Assembly (NCBI GenBank): GCA_026119935.1
Contig: JALRMH010000005.1
Coordinates: 744,001-808,000 of the forward strand
From: Endothia cerciana
Taxonomy: Eukaryota; Ascomycota; Sordariomycetes; Diaporthales; Cryphonectriaceae
DNA: 64,000 nucleotides
Direction of reading: 5' to 3'
Below, in pieces: positions 53,957-64,000 of the stretch. Below the pieces are notes generated by a model. It saw only the letters and a list, made by a program, of their open reading frames with translations, did not search any database and was not told the origin of the DNA. Position 1 is the stretch's first letter, and every line of letters begins with the position of its first letter. The position numbers and the translations under genes are program-made.

Positions 53957-56064
53957 CTAAGCCCCCACTCTATCGTACCGCCAGATGCGGGCACGCATGT
54001 CTCCGGAACCGGTGGCGAAGTACTGGCCTGTCGGGCTTGGGGCCACGGAGATGACCGAGTTCTTGTGGCCTTGGAGCATGACCTGGGTGTTGCCGGTCCT
54101 CGGGTCCCAGAACTGCACCCCACGGTCCTTGGAGCCGGACATGACCCACTGGGCGTCGGGCGTAAGAGCGACGCTCAGCACGAAGTCCTGCGGGTCGAAT
54201 GTTAGTCTTGGGGGAGGGGGGGGGGGTAGGCGTTTCAGGGCTGTGATGCTTACCCGGTGGCCCTCAAAAGTCTTGACGCACCGCCCGCCCTTGGGGCCCT
54301 GGTTCATCTGGCCCTGGCGGGAAGAGCTGAGCTCCCACATCTTGATTGTCCTGTCCAGGCTGCCGCTGACAAGGTCCTTGCCGCTGGGGGAGAATGCTAC
54401 GCTATAGACGCTATCTTTGTGGCCATCCGGCCCCTCCAGACGCTCGACGAGATGACCCGTCTGGATGTTCCAGACGCGAACGCTCTTGTCAAGGGATCCG
54501 GCAGCGACAAGGGAGCAGTCAGGAGAGATAGCAACAGTAGTGACACCGTCTTCGATGGTGAGTGTCAGGATGCTGCTGGAGGCCTCTATGTCCCACAGCC
54601 GAACGGTCCTGTCACCGCTCCCAGACGCAATGGTACGGCCGTCGCGGGAGAAGTCCAGGCTGTAGATGTCCTGTTCGTGACCGGAGAAGGTGTTCCTGAT
54701 CGTGCGGGACTGGATGTCCCACACCTTTTTGGGACGTCAACACAAAGATCATCAACACACACAAGCCGTCCTCTGAGACTTACTCGGATTAACTTGTCCT
54801 CGGCCCCAGTGGCGAGGTACTTGCCGTCGGGGCTGAAGCAGACGCTCCTGATGTACAGGTCGCCTCCAGTGTCGGCGCTGTCGTCCTGCAGTACGCAGAC
54901 CTTCTCCCCGGAGACGATATCGTAGATTTGGGCGGACTTGTTGCATCCCGTTGCGACATACTTGCCGTCCATGCTGAAACGGACGCAGCAGACGACACTC
55001 TCGTGGGCCAGGGTGTGGACCAGGTCGACGTCGAGGATGCGGGGGACGGACGGGTTGAAGATGACGAACCAGTCGTCCCTGGCCTTCTTGTGCTGAGCCG
55101 GCAGGCGCTCAACATCCAGGTCCCCCAGGGCGTTCGTGGGAGGGTGGTGCGGCTGGGCCATCCTGGCGTGGTCCGGGGTCGGGTGCGTGCCGACCTGAGG
55201 GGACTGGCCAGGACCCCCCGGGCCCGGGTAGGGGATGGGAGTGTTGATCTGAGGCGTGGCAGGGCCGCCCGCCGGGGGCCGGCCGACCCCACGCTTACCG
55301 GGGCCTGGGCTGGCAGTGCTCAGTGGAGGCTGGGAGGGGAAGCCGCCAGGGGCGGGGCCCTGGGGGTATTGCGGCTGGAAAGGAGGCGCCTGTGCCGGTG
55401 GAGGGGGAGGGGGGGGAGGTCCCTGAAGCCCCGGGGGCGGCTGTGGCATCTGGTGAGGGGCGGGCTGCTCCTGTGGCGGGGGGGGAGGCGGGATGGGGCC
55501 GCCCTGGCCGCCCTGACCAGACATGATGGCGCTGAAGGCATTCGTGCCCATGCCGATAGCAGGAGGAGGAGCCTGGGGCGGGCCGGCATGCGGAGGCGGG
55601 CCGACCATGGCGCCCTGGGGAGCCCCCCCGCGGGCCTGTTCGAGCTGCCGGCGGAGGTGGGTGACCTCCTCCTCGTACCTTGGGGAACGCGAGCTGTCAG
55701 CAGATGTCTGGGAGGAGGGGGTTACGGGTCCTGGCGGTCAAGAGTACTTTTGCTTCAGGGCCATATGGGTCTGCTCCATCGCGTAGACCTTCTCTCGGAC
55801 CAGCTGCATCTCGTTGACCTGGGTCTGGACTGTTGGGCTTGTCAGAACCGCTCGGGGTGAATGTCGTTCACGCGGCGCCCGCGACAGGTGTCGCGAGGCA
55901 CGGGTGGTCAGTCAATGCTCACTCTGGTGCTCATAGTTCTCAGACTGGCGAAGCTGTGTCTCAAACTCGGAGCGGATCTGGTCGAGCAGCTCGCTCAGGC
56001 GGGCGGCGCCATTGACCCCGGGAGGAGCACCTCCCATGCCGCGGTGACCTGGGTACATGGACAT
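53957..56064 (-). CDS. RCO1: Global transcriptional co-repressor Tup1/RCO-1
   Basis: WD40 co-repressor recruited with Ssn6 by DNA-bound factors. Five exons on the minus strand (56064-55923, 55829-55748, 55678-54784, 54724-54254, 54187-53957; introns 93, 69, 59 and 66 bp) give 606 residues, the usual length for Tup1/RCO-1. The N-terminus (MSMYPGHRGMGG...LSELLDQIRSEFE) and the following helices (VNEMQLVREKVYAMEQTHMALKQ; YEEEVTHLRRQLE) form the Ssn6-binding tetramerisation coiled coil. A Pro/Gly-rich linker (about 100-215) precedes HKKARDDWFVIFNPSVPRIL and seven WD repeats, for example VCCVRFSMDGKYVATGCN, GHEQDIYSLDFSRDGRTIASGS and GHKNSVISVAPSPTGQYFATGS. The 66-bp intron is in frame and open, so it could be mistaken for coding. 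Introns 2 and 3 use AAG acceptors, as required by the conserved KYEEE and IRVWDIQ joins. Confidence 0.95.
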
Positions 56065-59059
56065 CTCTGCGACGCCGGGACGGGCTAGTTGACTATCGGC
56101 GGGTTTTGGGGTGGGCTGGCCAGGAACGACGCTGACTGGAGGAGGCAGCGGGATCTGGAAAGGGCACCGGGAGGTCCTGGACTGATGTCTTTTTTGTTTT
56201 TTGGTTTTTTTTTTCCCCAGAGGTTTCGGGTCGCCCGTGGGTGAAGCAGGACCAGGCCGAGTCGCAAGCGTGCGGTCGGGTTCAGGTTGTGGTTGTGGTT
56301 GTGGTTGGGGCTGGGATGGTTCGAGCGTTCGCCGTTGCGACCTTTTCTGTTTGGTGGGAGGCGGGGGGGGGGGGGGGGATTCTGTTTTTGTTGGCGCGAT
56401 CAGCGCGACTCTCGTGCTCGGCCCCCGGAGCTTGGAGCTTCACCGCCGGCGATGCAGACGTCCGGGTGGGAACCAGCAGGGCGCGAGGTGGTCGTCGATG
56501 AGCTGGTTGGGGCCTGGATCGGTCTTGGGCGAGACGGTTGAGACTGTGACGTGGGGAGCGCGGGGGGGTCGTGCGAAGAGAGGGAAAAGGAGGAGAAGAG
56601 GAAGAAGCGCAAGATGGAAGCAGCCAAGCACCGGCCCATAAGAGCACACAGCACGGCACGGTCGAGCTAAGACAGGCAAACTCCCCTTTCCCTCTGAAGA
56701 TGGGGCTAAGGGATCCACCGCAGCCAACCCTTGGTCGGCGCCAGAAGTTTGCGCCAAGCCAATCCGTCCTAGCACGCGGCGCAGGAGGGTCCCCTGTGCC
56801 CTGGCGGTCCTGGGTACGGGCCAGGTACCTGGCGCAGGGGTGGGGGCAGGGTACCTCGGCCAGGGAGGCCCTTCCGGAGGCTGCACGTCCTGACAACCCC
56901 CCTCCACTGCCGATAAACCCTGTGTACCTGGGCCCCGTATGTCTAAGCAGGTCTGGCATAAGTATATGTAAAGCCCCTACAGCACACTGCATAGGATGGG
57001 GGCACATATGGACAGGATACCTGGTCAGCCTGGCCCAAGATCAAGCATGCTACGGTGGGCGCTCTGTGGTCTGCGTTTGTCACCCTTGCGAAGCAGCAGT
57101 AATTGCGGGCTGATCGTGTGGCATTTACTCCTCAGAGGGGGTTGGTCGGTCCTGATATTGCCGGTGCTGCATTGCTCCAAACAGCCTAGACGGTTCCCAT
57201 GGCTGATGTCTCTCGAAAAAGGCTGTAGGTCCGAGACACGGAGATAGACTGCGACGGAGGTCAAATAAGCAACGACACGTGGGAAAAAGGACATGCCATG
57301 CAGAAAGTACGGAACCAGTCAGGCCTGGGGAGACTCAAATCCCCGGCGAGACCAGCCGATCCCACCACCTCCTGCTCACCGGCCTGGGCAGTGGTGAGTG
57401 CAGGGGGGGAGGGGGGGAGGGGGGGCACGCGACCACACGGCCACGGAGAGAGACGGCAAACGAGAAAACCAAGAGAGGCCTTGAGGATCTTGCTATATAA
57501 GGCAGTACCAGATGGGCCAGACTACAACAGGCGGCGGGTGGACGGCTTGCTGCTTTGTACCCGTATAAACAAGAGAGATGAAAACGATGAGGCCGCAGTC
57601 AGGATGCGCATTCTTCGTGTGGGCGGCAAACCTTCCTGCTGGCTGGCCACCCGCACGCGCAGCTGGATTGGGGCCTCGCGCCCCCAGCCCCCCACAGCCC
57701 CGTACCCTCACAGGTACCGCCACGAGTACCGCTGCGAGTACCGCCGGGAGTGTCTGCGGGTCTAAAACAGGGGGGCCCGCTGGAACCGCACACCCCTGCA
57801 CACGGCGCCTCTGTACGTCCGTACTTTTCCTGTAGGCGGGCGTGCGGGCGTGCGGGCGTGCGGGCGTGCGGGCGTGCAGGTGCAGGTGCAGGTGCAGCCC
57901 TCGGTCTGTGCGGCATGCTACATAGTATGGCGGTACATCCCCCTAGCGCGGGTGTAATAGTACATGCATATGTGCTGCATGCAGTAGTTTGGCAGGGTGC
58001 TGACATACGTAAAAGGGCAGAGGGCGGCACGAACACTTGCGTATCACGGATTACCACCGTGCCGATATGCAACAGGTCGTCCTGCTGCACGTCTCGCCTC
58101 CTGTCAGCACCCAGGTACAGGTACTGCGCTACCACCCAATCTCCTCAACGTCAGGTCCTGCCTGGCACCAACGGGACCACACAACAGTACACTTCTGCAC
58201 GGTACCAGACGGCCCCGTGTCAGCCGCTAATACCGTCGTCATCAACCAGCATGCCTACAGAGGCTGCGACGGGCAGCCAGATCTCCGGACCGGGGGCCGG
58301 CTGGCCTTTGTTCCGCCGGCTCGGTAGAGGATCCTCAGGTGAACAGCGCTGGGCAGGGCGGCCTTGACCTTGTACCACCGTACCTGCGCTCGGGAGTCGG
58401 CTGCAAGCCTGTGGTCACGGGGTGCAGGCCTGACGTGCCGAGTCCAGAACAGGTGTGGCTCGGCCCGAACACTGACATCCCGAGAGGCTCCTCTCCACAC
58501 ACGAAGCAGGTGCTTCAACATTCGCCGGGGTAGAAAGTTTCCAACCAGGTGGTATTAGGGTATCTGAAACATATCTACTTTCGCCTGGCGCCCTGCTTAT
58601 CCTGGCCGGGGAATCATGCAGAGTCCTGTCTGGGGCAGGCTACCACCAGCCCCGGTAGCCTCCCCAGAGCTCATGCCAGCTTCGCCCTGTCGAACGAGGA
58701 AAACAAAAGGAGAAACTCAAGCCGCCACCAAGCCTCAGCGTTGATGTTGAAGGTCTTCCGGATCCTTACACCTGAAGGCCCCAGGATGGGATGGGGCCTT
58801 GATAATCCCACGGGACCCGGCCATCTCCCCCTAGGTCCCTCCATCCTGCCTTCTGCGCCGGGCGTGTCGGTCAGGGTGGCGGTCCTGCTCGCCGTGTACT
58901 CGCTGAAATCTCTGCGTCCCAGGCCCTACGGAAGCTCTGGTCGGTCCCACTGGCCTTCTGCTGTATTTTGATCATATCGTGGCTGACGTCGAGCTGGAGG
59001 AAGTCGATATCGTTATGGTGCGAGAAGACGGACCCCCAAACGCGTTCGCTTTCCATGTC
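56065..59059. other. Long promoter of TUP1 and gene-poor GC-rich region
   Basis: The first 500 bases upstream of TUP1 hold a T run (56205-56215), (GGTTGT)n-like sequence (56285-56310) and a G run (56368-56378), probably its long leader and promoter. From 57 to 59 kb there are only short frames without motifs, a G-rich run (57403-57426) and the minisatellite described separately. Confidence 0.45.
57836..57897. repeat. GC-rich minisatellite: five 8-base units followed by four 6-base units
   Basis: Units of GCGGGCGT repeat five times and pass into GTGCAG repeated four times. Not inside a recognised gene. Confidence 0.9.
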
Positions 59060-59945
59060 CTAGGTCGACGGATCCAAGATGATGTCGAAGGGCTCTTGCT
59101 TGCCGGACGGGTCACAATCGGATCCGACGCAACATTGGATACTGGACGTCCGCCGGCACGAGCCCCCATCCTGGGTCCTATGGCCCGACTCGATCACGTA
59201 CACCGCATTGTCGCAGGTTCCGAAGGAGGGGTGGGCGGCATCCCAGGTCCATATCACCCCTGGCCGCACAGTCAGCGATGGTGTTCATGGCGCCAGGCAC
59301 CCCACGGGATGGGAGGCCATGTAGGCAAAAGGATCTCGGCCTCTTGCTTACCTCGCCGGGTTGACACGGGCGCCGTCCTCGTTATCCAGGCCTTCTGGGC
59401 ATCCTCCACCGTTCCAGCTCCCGAAGGCCCTTGTTGCACCCGACCACCGTTACCATCTTCCGCACACCCACAGCACAGACTATCGGGAGCGTATAGCCAG
59501 TGCTGGTCGTACATTGTCAGTGTGTGCCCTGGAGAAGGATCATATATAGATGGGCAGAGGGAAGAAGGCACACGGCTGCCCGTCGATACGGGCACGGTGG
59601 GCTTACACGTAACCGACGTCCATACACGGCCCGTCCTCGCGGCTGTAGGTGGCCTCGACTAGGCCCTCGTCGCCAGGTCACCAGGAGAACCTGGTGCCGT
59701 TGACCCGTATGTTTCCAAACCCCAGCCGTGCCGCACGCTGTACCGCGTCTCCTAGCCTGGAGGGAGGACCCTGTCGCCGTCCCCACTGGAATCTGGTGCA
59801 AGACCTGGGTGGTTGCCCACGAACCGGAGCCGGATGTCCGAATAGTGTCTAATTCCCCACCGAGATTTGGAAGGGGTAGGAACCGTCAGCCGCGGCTATG
59901 GTATCGGCCAGCAGGATGAAGAAGAATAGAAAGCTGGGTTTATGC
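59060..59945 (-). pseudogene. Small cysteine-rich secreted protein remnant, copy A
   Basis: Read on the minus strand, fragments of a secreted cysteine-rich protein appear in order: a hydrophobic leader (SFLFFFILLADTIAAADG, about 59930-59880) without a clear ATG, a strand-rich segment (GDEGLVEATYSREDGP, about 59675-59625), a GYTLPIVC...GCN segment (about 59490-59430), NEDGARVNPAR before a GTAAGC donor (about 59375-59350) and a last exon with FGTCDNAVYV...IQCCVGSDCDPSG ending in TAG at 59060. In-frame stops (59849-59851 and 59678-59680) and a frameshift after the GCN motif break it. The order matches copy B at 61.2-62.0 kb, which is the main evidence that both come from one family. I do not know the family name; the CCVG-x2-C ending occurs in fungal small secreted proteins. 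Confidence 0.55.
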
Positions 59946-61218
59946 TGCAAGGTGTTCTGGTCTTTCAGTCTCGACTTGAGCTGTTCAGTCCCAGCTTGAT
60001 TTGTCTAGCCTTAATTTGATTCGTCCAGGGCTCGGTTGTATGGGCAAGAAAAGGGGTGTCCCAAACCATCACTTGTGCTGTCTGCAACCGTCGAGAGGCT
60101 TCCCAATTTATATTGAAGAGGAGCCCGGATCGTCTCCCAGGGCTCCCTAACTCCCACATGCGGTCGAACGCGCTTAGGCGCATCATGACGAGGACTGAGC
60201 GAGCAGGCCTCGTATTCTCAACACATACCACCGCTATTCCTCTAAATATGGGCCGATGTGTGAAGGCCATAGACGCGCTTCAACCCTCTGTGTATAACTT
60301 AGCCTCAAGCAGCGGACGCTGGATGGTGGAAGGATAGGACCTACTCGAAATAGCTCGGCGCCAACAACACTTTGGTTCATATTCACGTGACGATCACTTG
60401 AAGATCACCGTCATATTTTACAAATTACGTCGCTTCGTAAAACTCTCGTTTGTTGAGTAGGCCGCTAAGCAACGATCTACAAGACTGCGCCATGTAATTA
60501 CTCCACCCGTGACCATATGCCTCGAGGGTACAACATCTGAAAGTCGCTGATCGTCCTGGCCCCAACACAGATCACGATGTGGCATCCTAGAATCGCGGTA
60601 CTTGGGGCTCATCTGGTATGAACGCGATGTTTTCTCGACGTGTCATCCGTGTTGCCCTAGCAGCCGGTGTTGCCTGGGGTGAGTTGTCGTTCTCTGAGGC
60701 AGGGATCCGCATCAGGGTCGCGTTTGTGGAGCGTAGGCCCAACGCCAGCCTCCACCAATCAACACAACACCACTATAAATCATGGTCTCCTCCTTGCTCT
60801 CAACAAGTATTTTTGTTACAGCTGCCATCGTGGCTCGGCTTTTCACTCGGTGAGTAATTGTGGTGATGACGAATGGGGCCACCGATCCAACCGTTAGTCA
60901 ATGAAGACAGGTCCAGGTTCGACGACACAGCATCATTCCTCAGACTCAGATTAAAATATCTGACGATGAACGTCACTGACCCAGAAAGCTTTATACTTAT
61001 GGATGTGCCAACTTGGAAAATCTCCTTCATATTGTTGAAGTACTCGTGGATGATCATGTCCAGTAGATGCTACGTAAAATCGTGCTCCAGGGGCGTCTAC
61101 CAACACCGATAAGTCTCCAGAAATAAGGGGGAAAAGCCCCGGACAAGTCCCAGCGAAGATCGCTAGAATAGATCACCCGCTATCCGTCGTATCCCTCCTC
61201 CTAGACATCATCACCCTC
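59946..61218. other. Spacer between the two secreted-protein remnants
   Basis: AT-richer, particularly 60860-61090. Short frames only; no motif recognised. Confidence 0.45.
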
Positions 61219-62008
61219 TTACTCCATGGTGCCCCAACGCTGCTTCCTAGAAGGATCACAGTTGGACCCCACGCAGCAGATGACCTCCTTGCTACCGCAG
61301 AGGCCATCATCAAGCGAGTCGTGAGCTGTCACGTATGTATACACGGCATGCTCACACGTCCTGAAGGACGGGTCAGGCCGTCTCGCGTCCGAAATCGTCC
61401 CCTGTGGTCCGCGTCAGAACCCGCTCGACACTCGCACCGTGGACGCGGCCAAGGGACGATAGGAGAGGGTGGCTTACCCTCAAGGGTTGCGGTATGCCCC
61501 TTGTCCATTGTCCATACCTTCTGCACAACCGCCGAACTCCTCCTTTCAGGTCCGTGTTGCAGCCATTCACCCAGCCATCTGCGTCACACCCGCAGGCTAT
61601 CGGTAGGGCGTAGCCATTACCTGTATGGAGTTGTCAGCCTAGGGTCCAGGAGCGGATATTGTCCAACGCGGGAGGGGGAGGTGATGAACTCATATGTAGC
61701 TCACGTCGAAGTACTCGTGCAGGCCGCCGTCACTAGCATAGAACTCGACCTGGCTCTCGTCTCCCGCGATGTTGAAGTCCTCGGTGTGGACCTTGACGGA
61801 TCCATCCCATCCGGGCTCGCCCTCAAAGATCATCTCGTCTCTCGGTTCGGTGACCTCTCCGCCCTCGGTTACTTAGCATCTGGGGCCTGGGCTACTCGCG
61901 ATGTAGGCACGGATGGGCTAGTGGTGTCTATTTCACAGCGTCACGCGCATGGAGCCCGGCGTGGCCGGCGGTCATCAGACTGAGCACAAAAACAAATGAG
62001 AATTGCAT
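61219..62008 (-). pseudogene. Small cysteine-rich secreted protein remnant, copy B
   Basis: A convincing signal peptide (MQFSFVFVLSLMTAGHAGLHA) starts at the ATG at 62008, but its frame meets TAG after 26 codons. Downstream, in another frame, are GWDGSVKVHTEDFNIAGDE and VEFYASDGG (about 61830-61715), then GYALPIACGCDADGWVNGCN (about 61615-61556), a short block CAEGMDNGQGA in a shifted frame ending at a TGA before a GTAAGC donor (about 61474), and a final exon FRTCEHAVYT...VICCVGSNCDPSR ending at TAA 61219-61221. It aligns block by block with copy A. The first intron has no good acceptor and there is at least one frameshift and one nonsense codon, so it is probably inactive; a spliced functional form cannot be wholly excluded without RNA data. 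Confidence 0.55.
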
Positions 62009-63777
62009 ATTGACCGTGTTCGAACAAGAAGGATGATATAGACACTGGCAAGTATTGTTAAGTGCAGCTGTCAGAGTCACGGTTGGATTTTGGTGTTTTG
62101 TTCTTCTTCGTTTTTTGTTTCTTTGTTTCTTTTGGGGGGGGGGGGAAGGGGTGTATGAAGAACATTTCTCGCCTGCTTGTCTCACCTACGGAGATGGAAG
62201 TCTTCTTTATATAATACTTTGGACCTGGGAATGTTCCATACCATCGCATCATCAACTTATCATCCATCCCCTCCAAAAGAGCTTGAGCGTAGCAAAACGC
62301 ATGAGTGCGACATAATAGCAAGAAGGGGCCTATACCGTAATCCCACTGTGTGCTTCACACAAGGACGAAGATCTTTGAGCAAGCCCCGCAGACCAGTCAC
62401 AACAGATAGTAATTCATCACCCTTGCCGGGGTGGGTGGTCGGCACAATTAGTGGCCTAGGTCAATCAAGCTCTTGTCCCATCAGCATGCACCGGCACCGT
62501 CTCTGGGCTCGGCATATGTTGAAGAGCATTTAGCGCTCAGTTGATTGATGATCATATTGTCTTTGTTGAGCGCTCTTACCAAACACGCCAACGGCACCTG
62601 CAATGAGAAGAATAATGTATGGAGTGTGTGCTCCGTAGCCACATGTTACAGCCGTGGGTTAAACTTGGTTGGCATTGCACTGCCGGTCTAGGCCCGTGAC
62701 TAGGCCGGGCTTTGAGTCCGTTCATTTTGGGACCTGTTCCGCGGGGTAACCCCCATACATTGGTTGTATGCTCCAGATAATACGGCTCTGGCAACTTCCA
62801 GGTGAAGAAGGCGGGCGGGTTCGATAGCACAAAGTCGCCGCTGAATGGCGACAGGTAATTGCCTCACCGTCTACGTCCGAGCGACCGCGGCCTATTACGG
62901 CCGCTTCGTCAAGGACCACGGCCGTCATCCTCGATAATGATGTCCACACCGTGAGCCCCAAGCCGTACACGGTCGAAGGTGGGGGGGGGGGGGGCGCCGT
63001 GCTGCCGTGGTAGTCATCGGCAGTGTCGTTGCTTGAGCCTTGTGACAGGGCAGGGACTCGAATTCATGCGAAAAGACATTGGGCAGGCTGCGTGGATGAG
63101 AATGGCGTTTCCCGAAACCTCCGAGCAGCTCAGGCTAAGGGAGGTGATACCCTTGCACTAAATTGCCTATCGGAGGATACAGGAACCTTTGATGCTGAAT
63201 CTTGGAACTACCGTGTTCGCGCCGTTCAAGACTGGGGATGCGAAAACATTACGGTTCGGGGTCTCACTAGAGTAGAATCCGAGGTACAATTGCTCGCAAC
63301 ACCTCATGATGTTGTCCCTCCCCACTGCGGACCAGTGGATGTTCCTCAAGATCTCAACAATGATAATGAAGATGGCGGGGAGGATTTGCTGCATGAGCTT
63401 TCAGCCATGGGCTTGGCCCTCGGGGTAACCCTGCTCTCGTCTTCTCTATAAACTTTATCGATCTTGATGCTAAGAGGGTCGAGGAGAGGTCTTGATGGTT
63501 GAGAAGGGTGTAGAGAAGCCTTGGTGCTTTGAAGCATTGGCAATTGTTAGCTCCTTCGCGATGAGCGAGAAAAACGATCACGCCTGAAGGATCAACTAGT
63601 CATTCTGAAGGCGAGACAGGAGGTTAGTATCCACTTGGCCAGATCAAAAGTCTCTGTGTTAGGACCTTAGAAAGTAGCCCAGCAGTACTCTATAAACTTG
63701 AGCGCCTTCTCATTGTATTAAGTAGATGCCTTCGGCCTGGTGCCACAGCATGGTGTGGCACATTCTATCTTGGTGTA
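62009..63777. other. Gene-poor accessory sequence
   Basis: Contains G runs (62134-62143, 62981-62992) and several frames below 145 codons on both strands. One minus-strand frame (62830-62700) reads NPPAFFTWKLPEPYYLEHT and looks protein-like, but I cannot place it. No supported gene. Confidence 0.4.
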
Positions 63778-64000
63778 TCACATGAAAAGTAGCGCATTTG
63801 CACCGACGGCTAACAGAGCTTCTGACTTGCCACTTCCAGGTTTCCCGCATATCCAAAGTATTCCGGACTCCGAGCCGGGCCAGCTGATGTATGCCGGGTG
63901 TGTCCAGAGCCATCTTGCTGTGCCCTGTTCGGACCTTTCGACACGATCACGTCGAGCGTGGAGCTCTGGAAAGCGCAGCCTCGACAAACATTCTGTGACA
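63778..64000 (-). pseudogene. NACHT/NLR-type ATPase fragment at the window edge
   Basis: The minus-strand frame entering from the window end reads RFPELHARRD, then EQGTARWLWTHPAYISW and SGILWICGKPGSGKS. This is the usual lead-in and Walker A (P-loop) of fungal NOD-like receptors with NACHT domains. Immediately after GKS the expected helix (TLMK...) is not recognisable and the frame stops at 63778, with no continuation in other frames that I can see. The gene is therefore truncated just after the P-loop, or an exon boundary lies here. The 5' part is outside the window. Confidence 0.6.

Noticed and set aside
54928..55860. 310-codon plus-strand frame opposite TUP1
   Set aside because: Antisense of the Pro-rich TUP1 exon; Arg/Gly/Leu-rich shadow.
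57836..57897. CRISPR-like or regulatory repeat array
   Set aside because: The units are contiguous 8- and 6-mers without spacers, and the host is a eukaryote.
63023..63451. 142-codon plus-strand frame with a hydrophobic C-terminus
   Set aside because: Might suggest a GPI-anchored protein, but there is no signal peptide and no recognisable core; not supported.

Overview
The window is nuclear DNA of a filamentous ascomycete (Pezizomycotina, most likely Sordariomycetes). Genes are separated by 0.3-3.8 kb, most carry one to four short introns (56-244 bp) with GT donors and CTRAC-like branch sites, codon use is GC-rich, and the products are typical of these fungi: a Zn2Cys6 regulator, HET and NACHT remnants, a TDT malate transporter, Tup1/RCO-1, Doa10 and a HeLo-type protein. 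There are no operons, CRISPR arrays or recognisable rRNA/tRNA genes.

Layout. 0-6.4 kb: 3' end of an aldo-keto reductase, a cytidine/dCMP-type deaminase with a long insert, a decayed Hsp70-like scrap, a TDT-family organic-anion transporter and a 100-residue single-pass membrane protein. 7.4-12.7 kb: Doa10/SSM4 ER ubiquitin ligase. 14.4-20.4 kb: a large Ala/Ser-rich membrane-anchored protein (the family databases mislabel as HOXA13) and an FAD monooxygenase. 21-25 kb: an eroded accessory block with a broken HET-like gene and a cytochrome P450 killed by four nonsense codons. 26-33.7 kb: arginyl-tRNA synthetase with two candidate starts, then a ferric/cupric reductase divergent from a BIM1/X325-like copper-binding surface protein. 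37.5-41.1 kb: a 1200-residue protein that appears to join a HeLo-like domain, a pseudokinase and a trypsin-like protease. 42.7-48.8 kb: a disordered hydrophilic protein, an 80-residue Cys-rich protein with a tiny first exon, a PEBP pseudogene and a Zn2Cys6 factor. 49.4-56.1 kb: the housekeeping trio ADE5,7, RMP1 (divergent pair) and TUP1/RCO-1. 57-64 kb: gene-poor accessory sequence with two decayed paralogues of a small cysteine-rich secreted protein and a NACHT ATPase fragment at the edge.

Functional links visible here: the reductase and the BIM1-like gene share a 2.2 kb divergent promoter containing three copies of TTGCTCA (core of the Mac1-type copper-response site), suggesting a copper/iron acquisition pair. 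ADE5,7 and RMP1 share a 0.55 kb bidirectional promoter. The most unusual protein is the HeLo-pseudokinase-protease, an architecture suggestive of regulated cell death or non-self response. Several broken genes carry nonsense changes compatible with C:G to T:A transitions, consistent with mild repeat-induced point mutation. Exon boundaries were derived by hand from splice signals and reading-frame continuity, so they are predictions.
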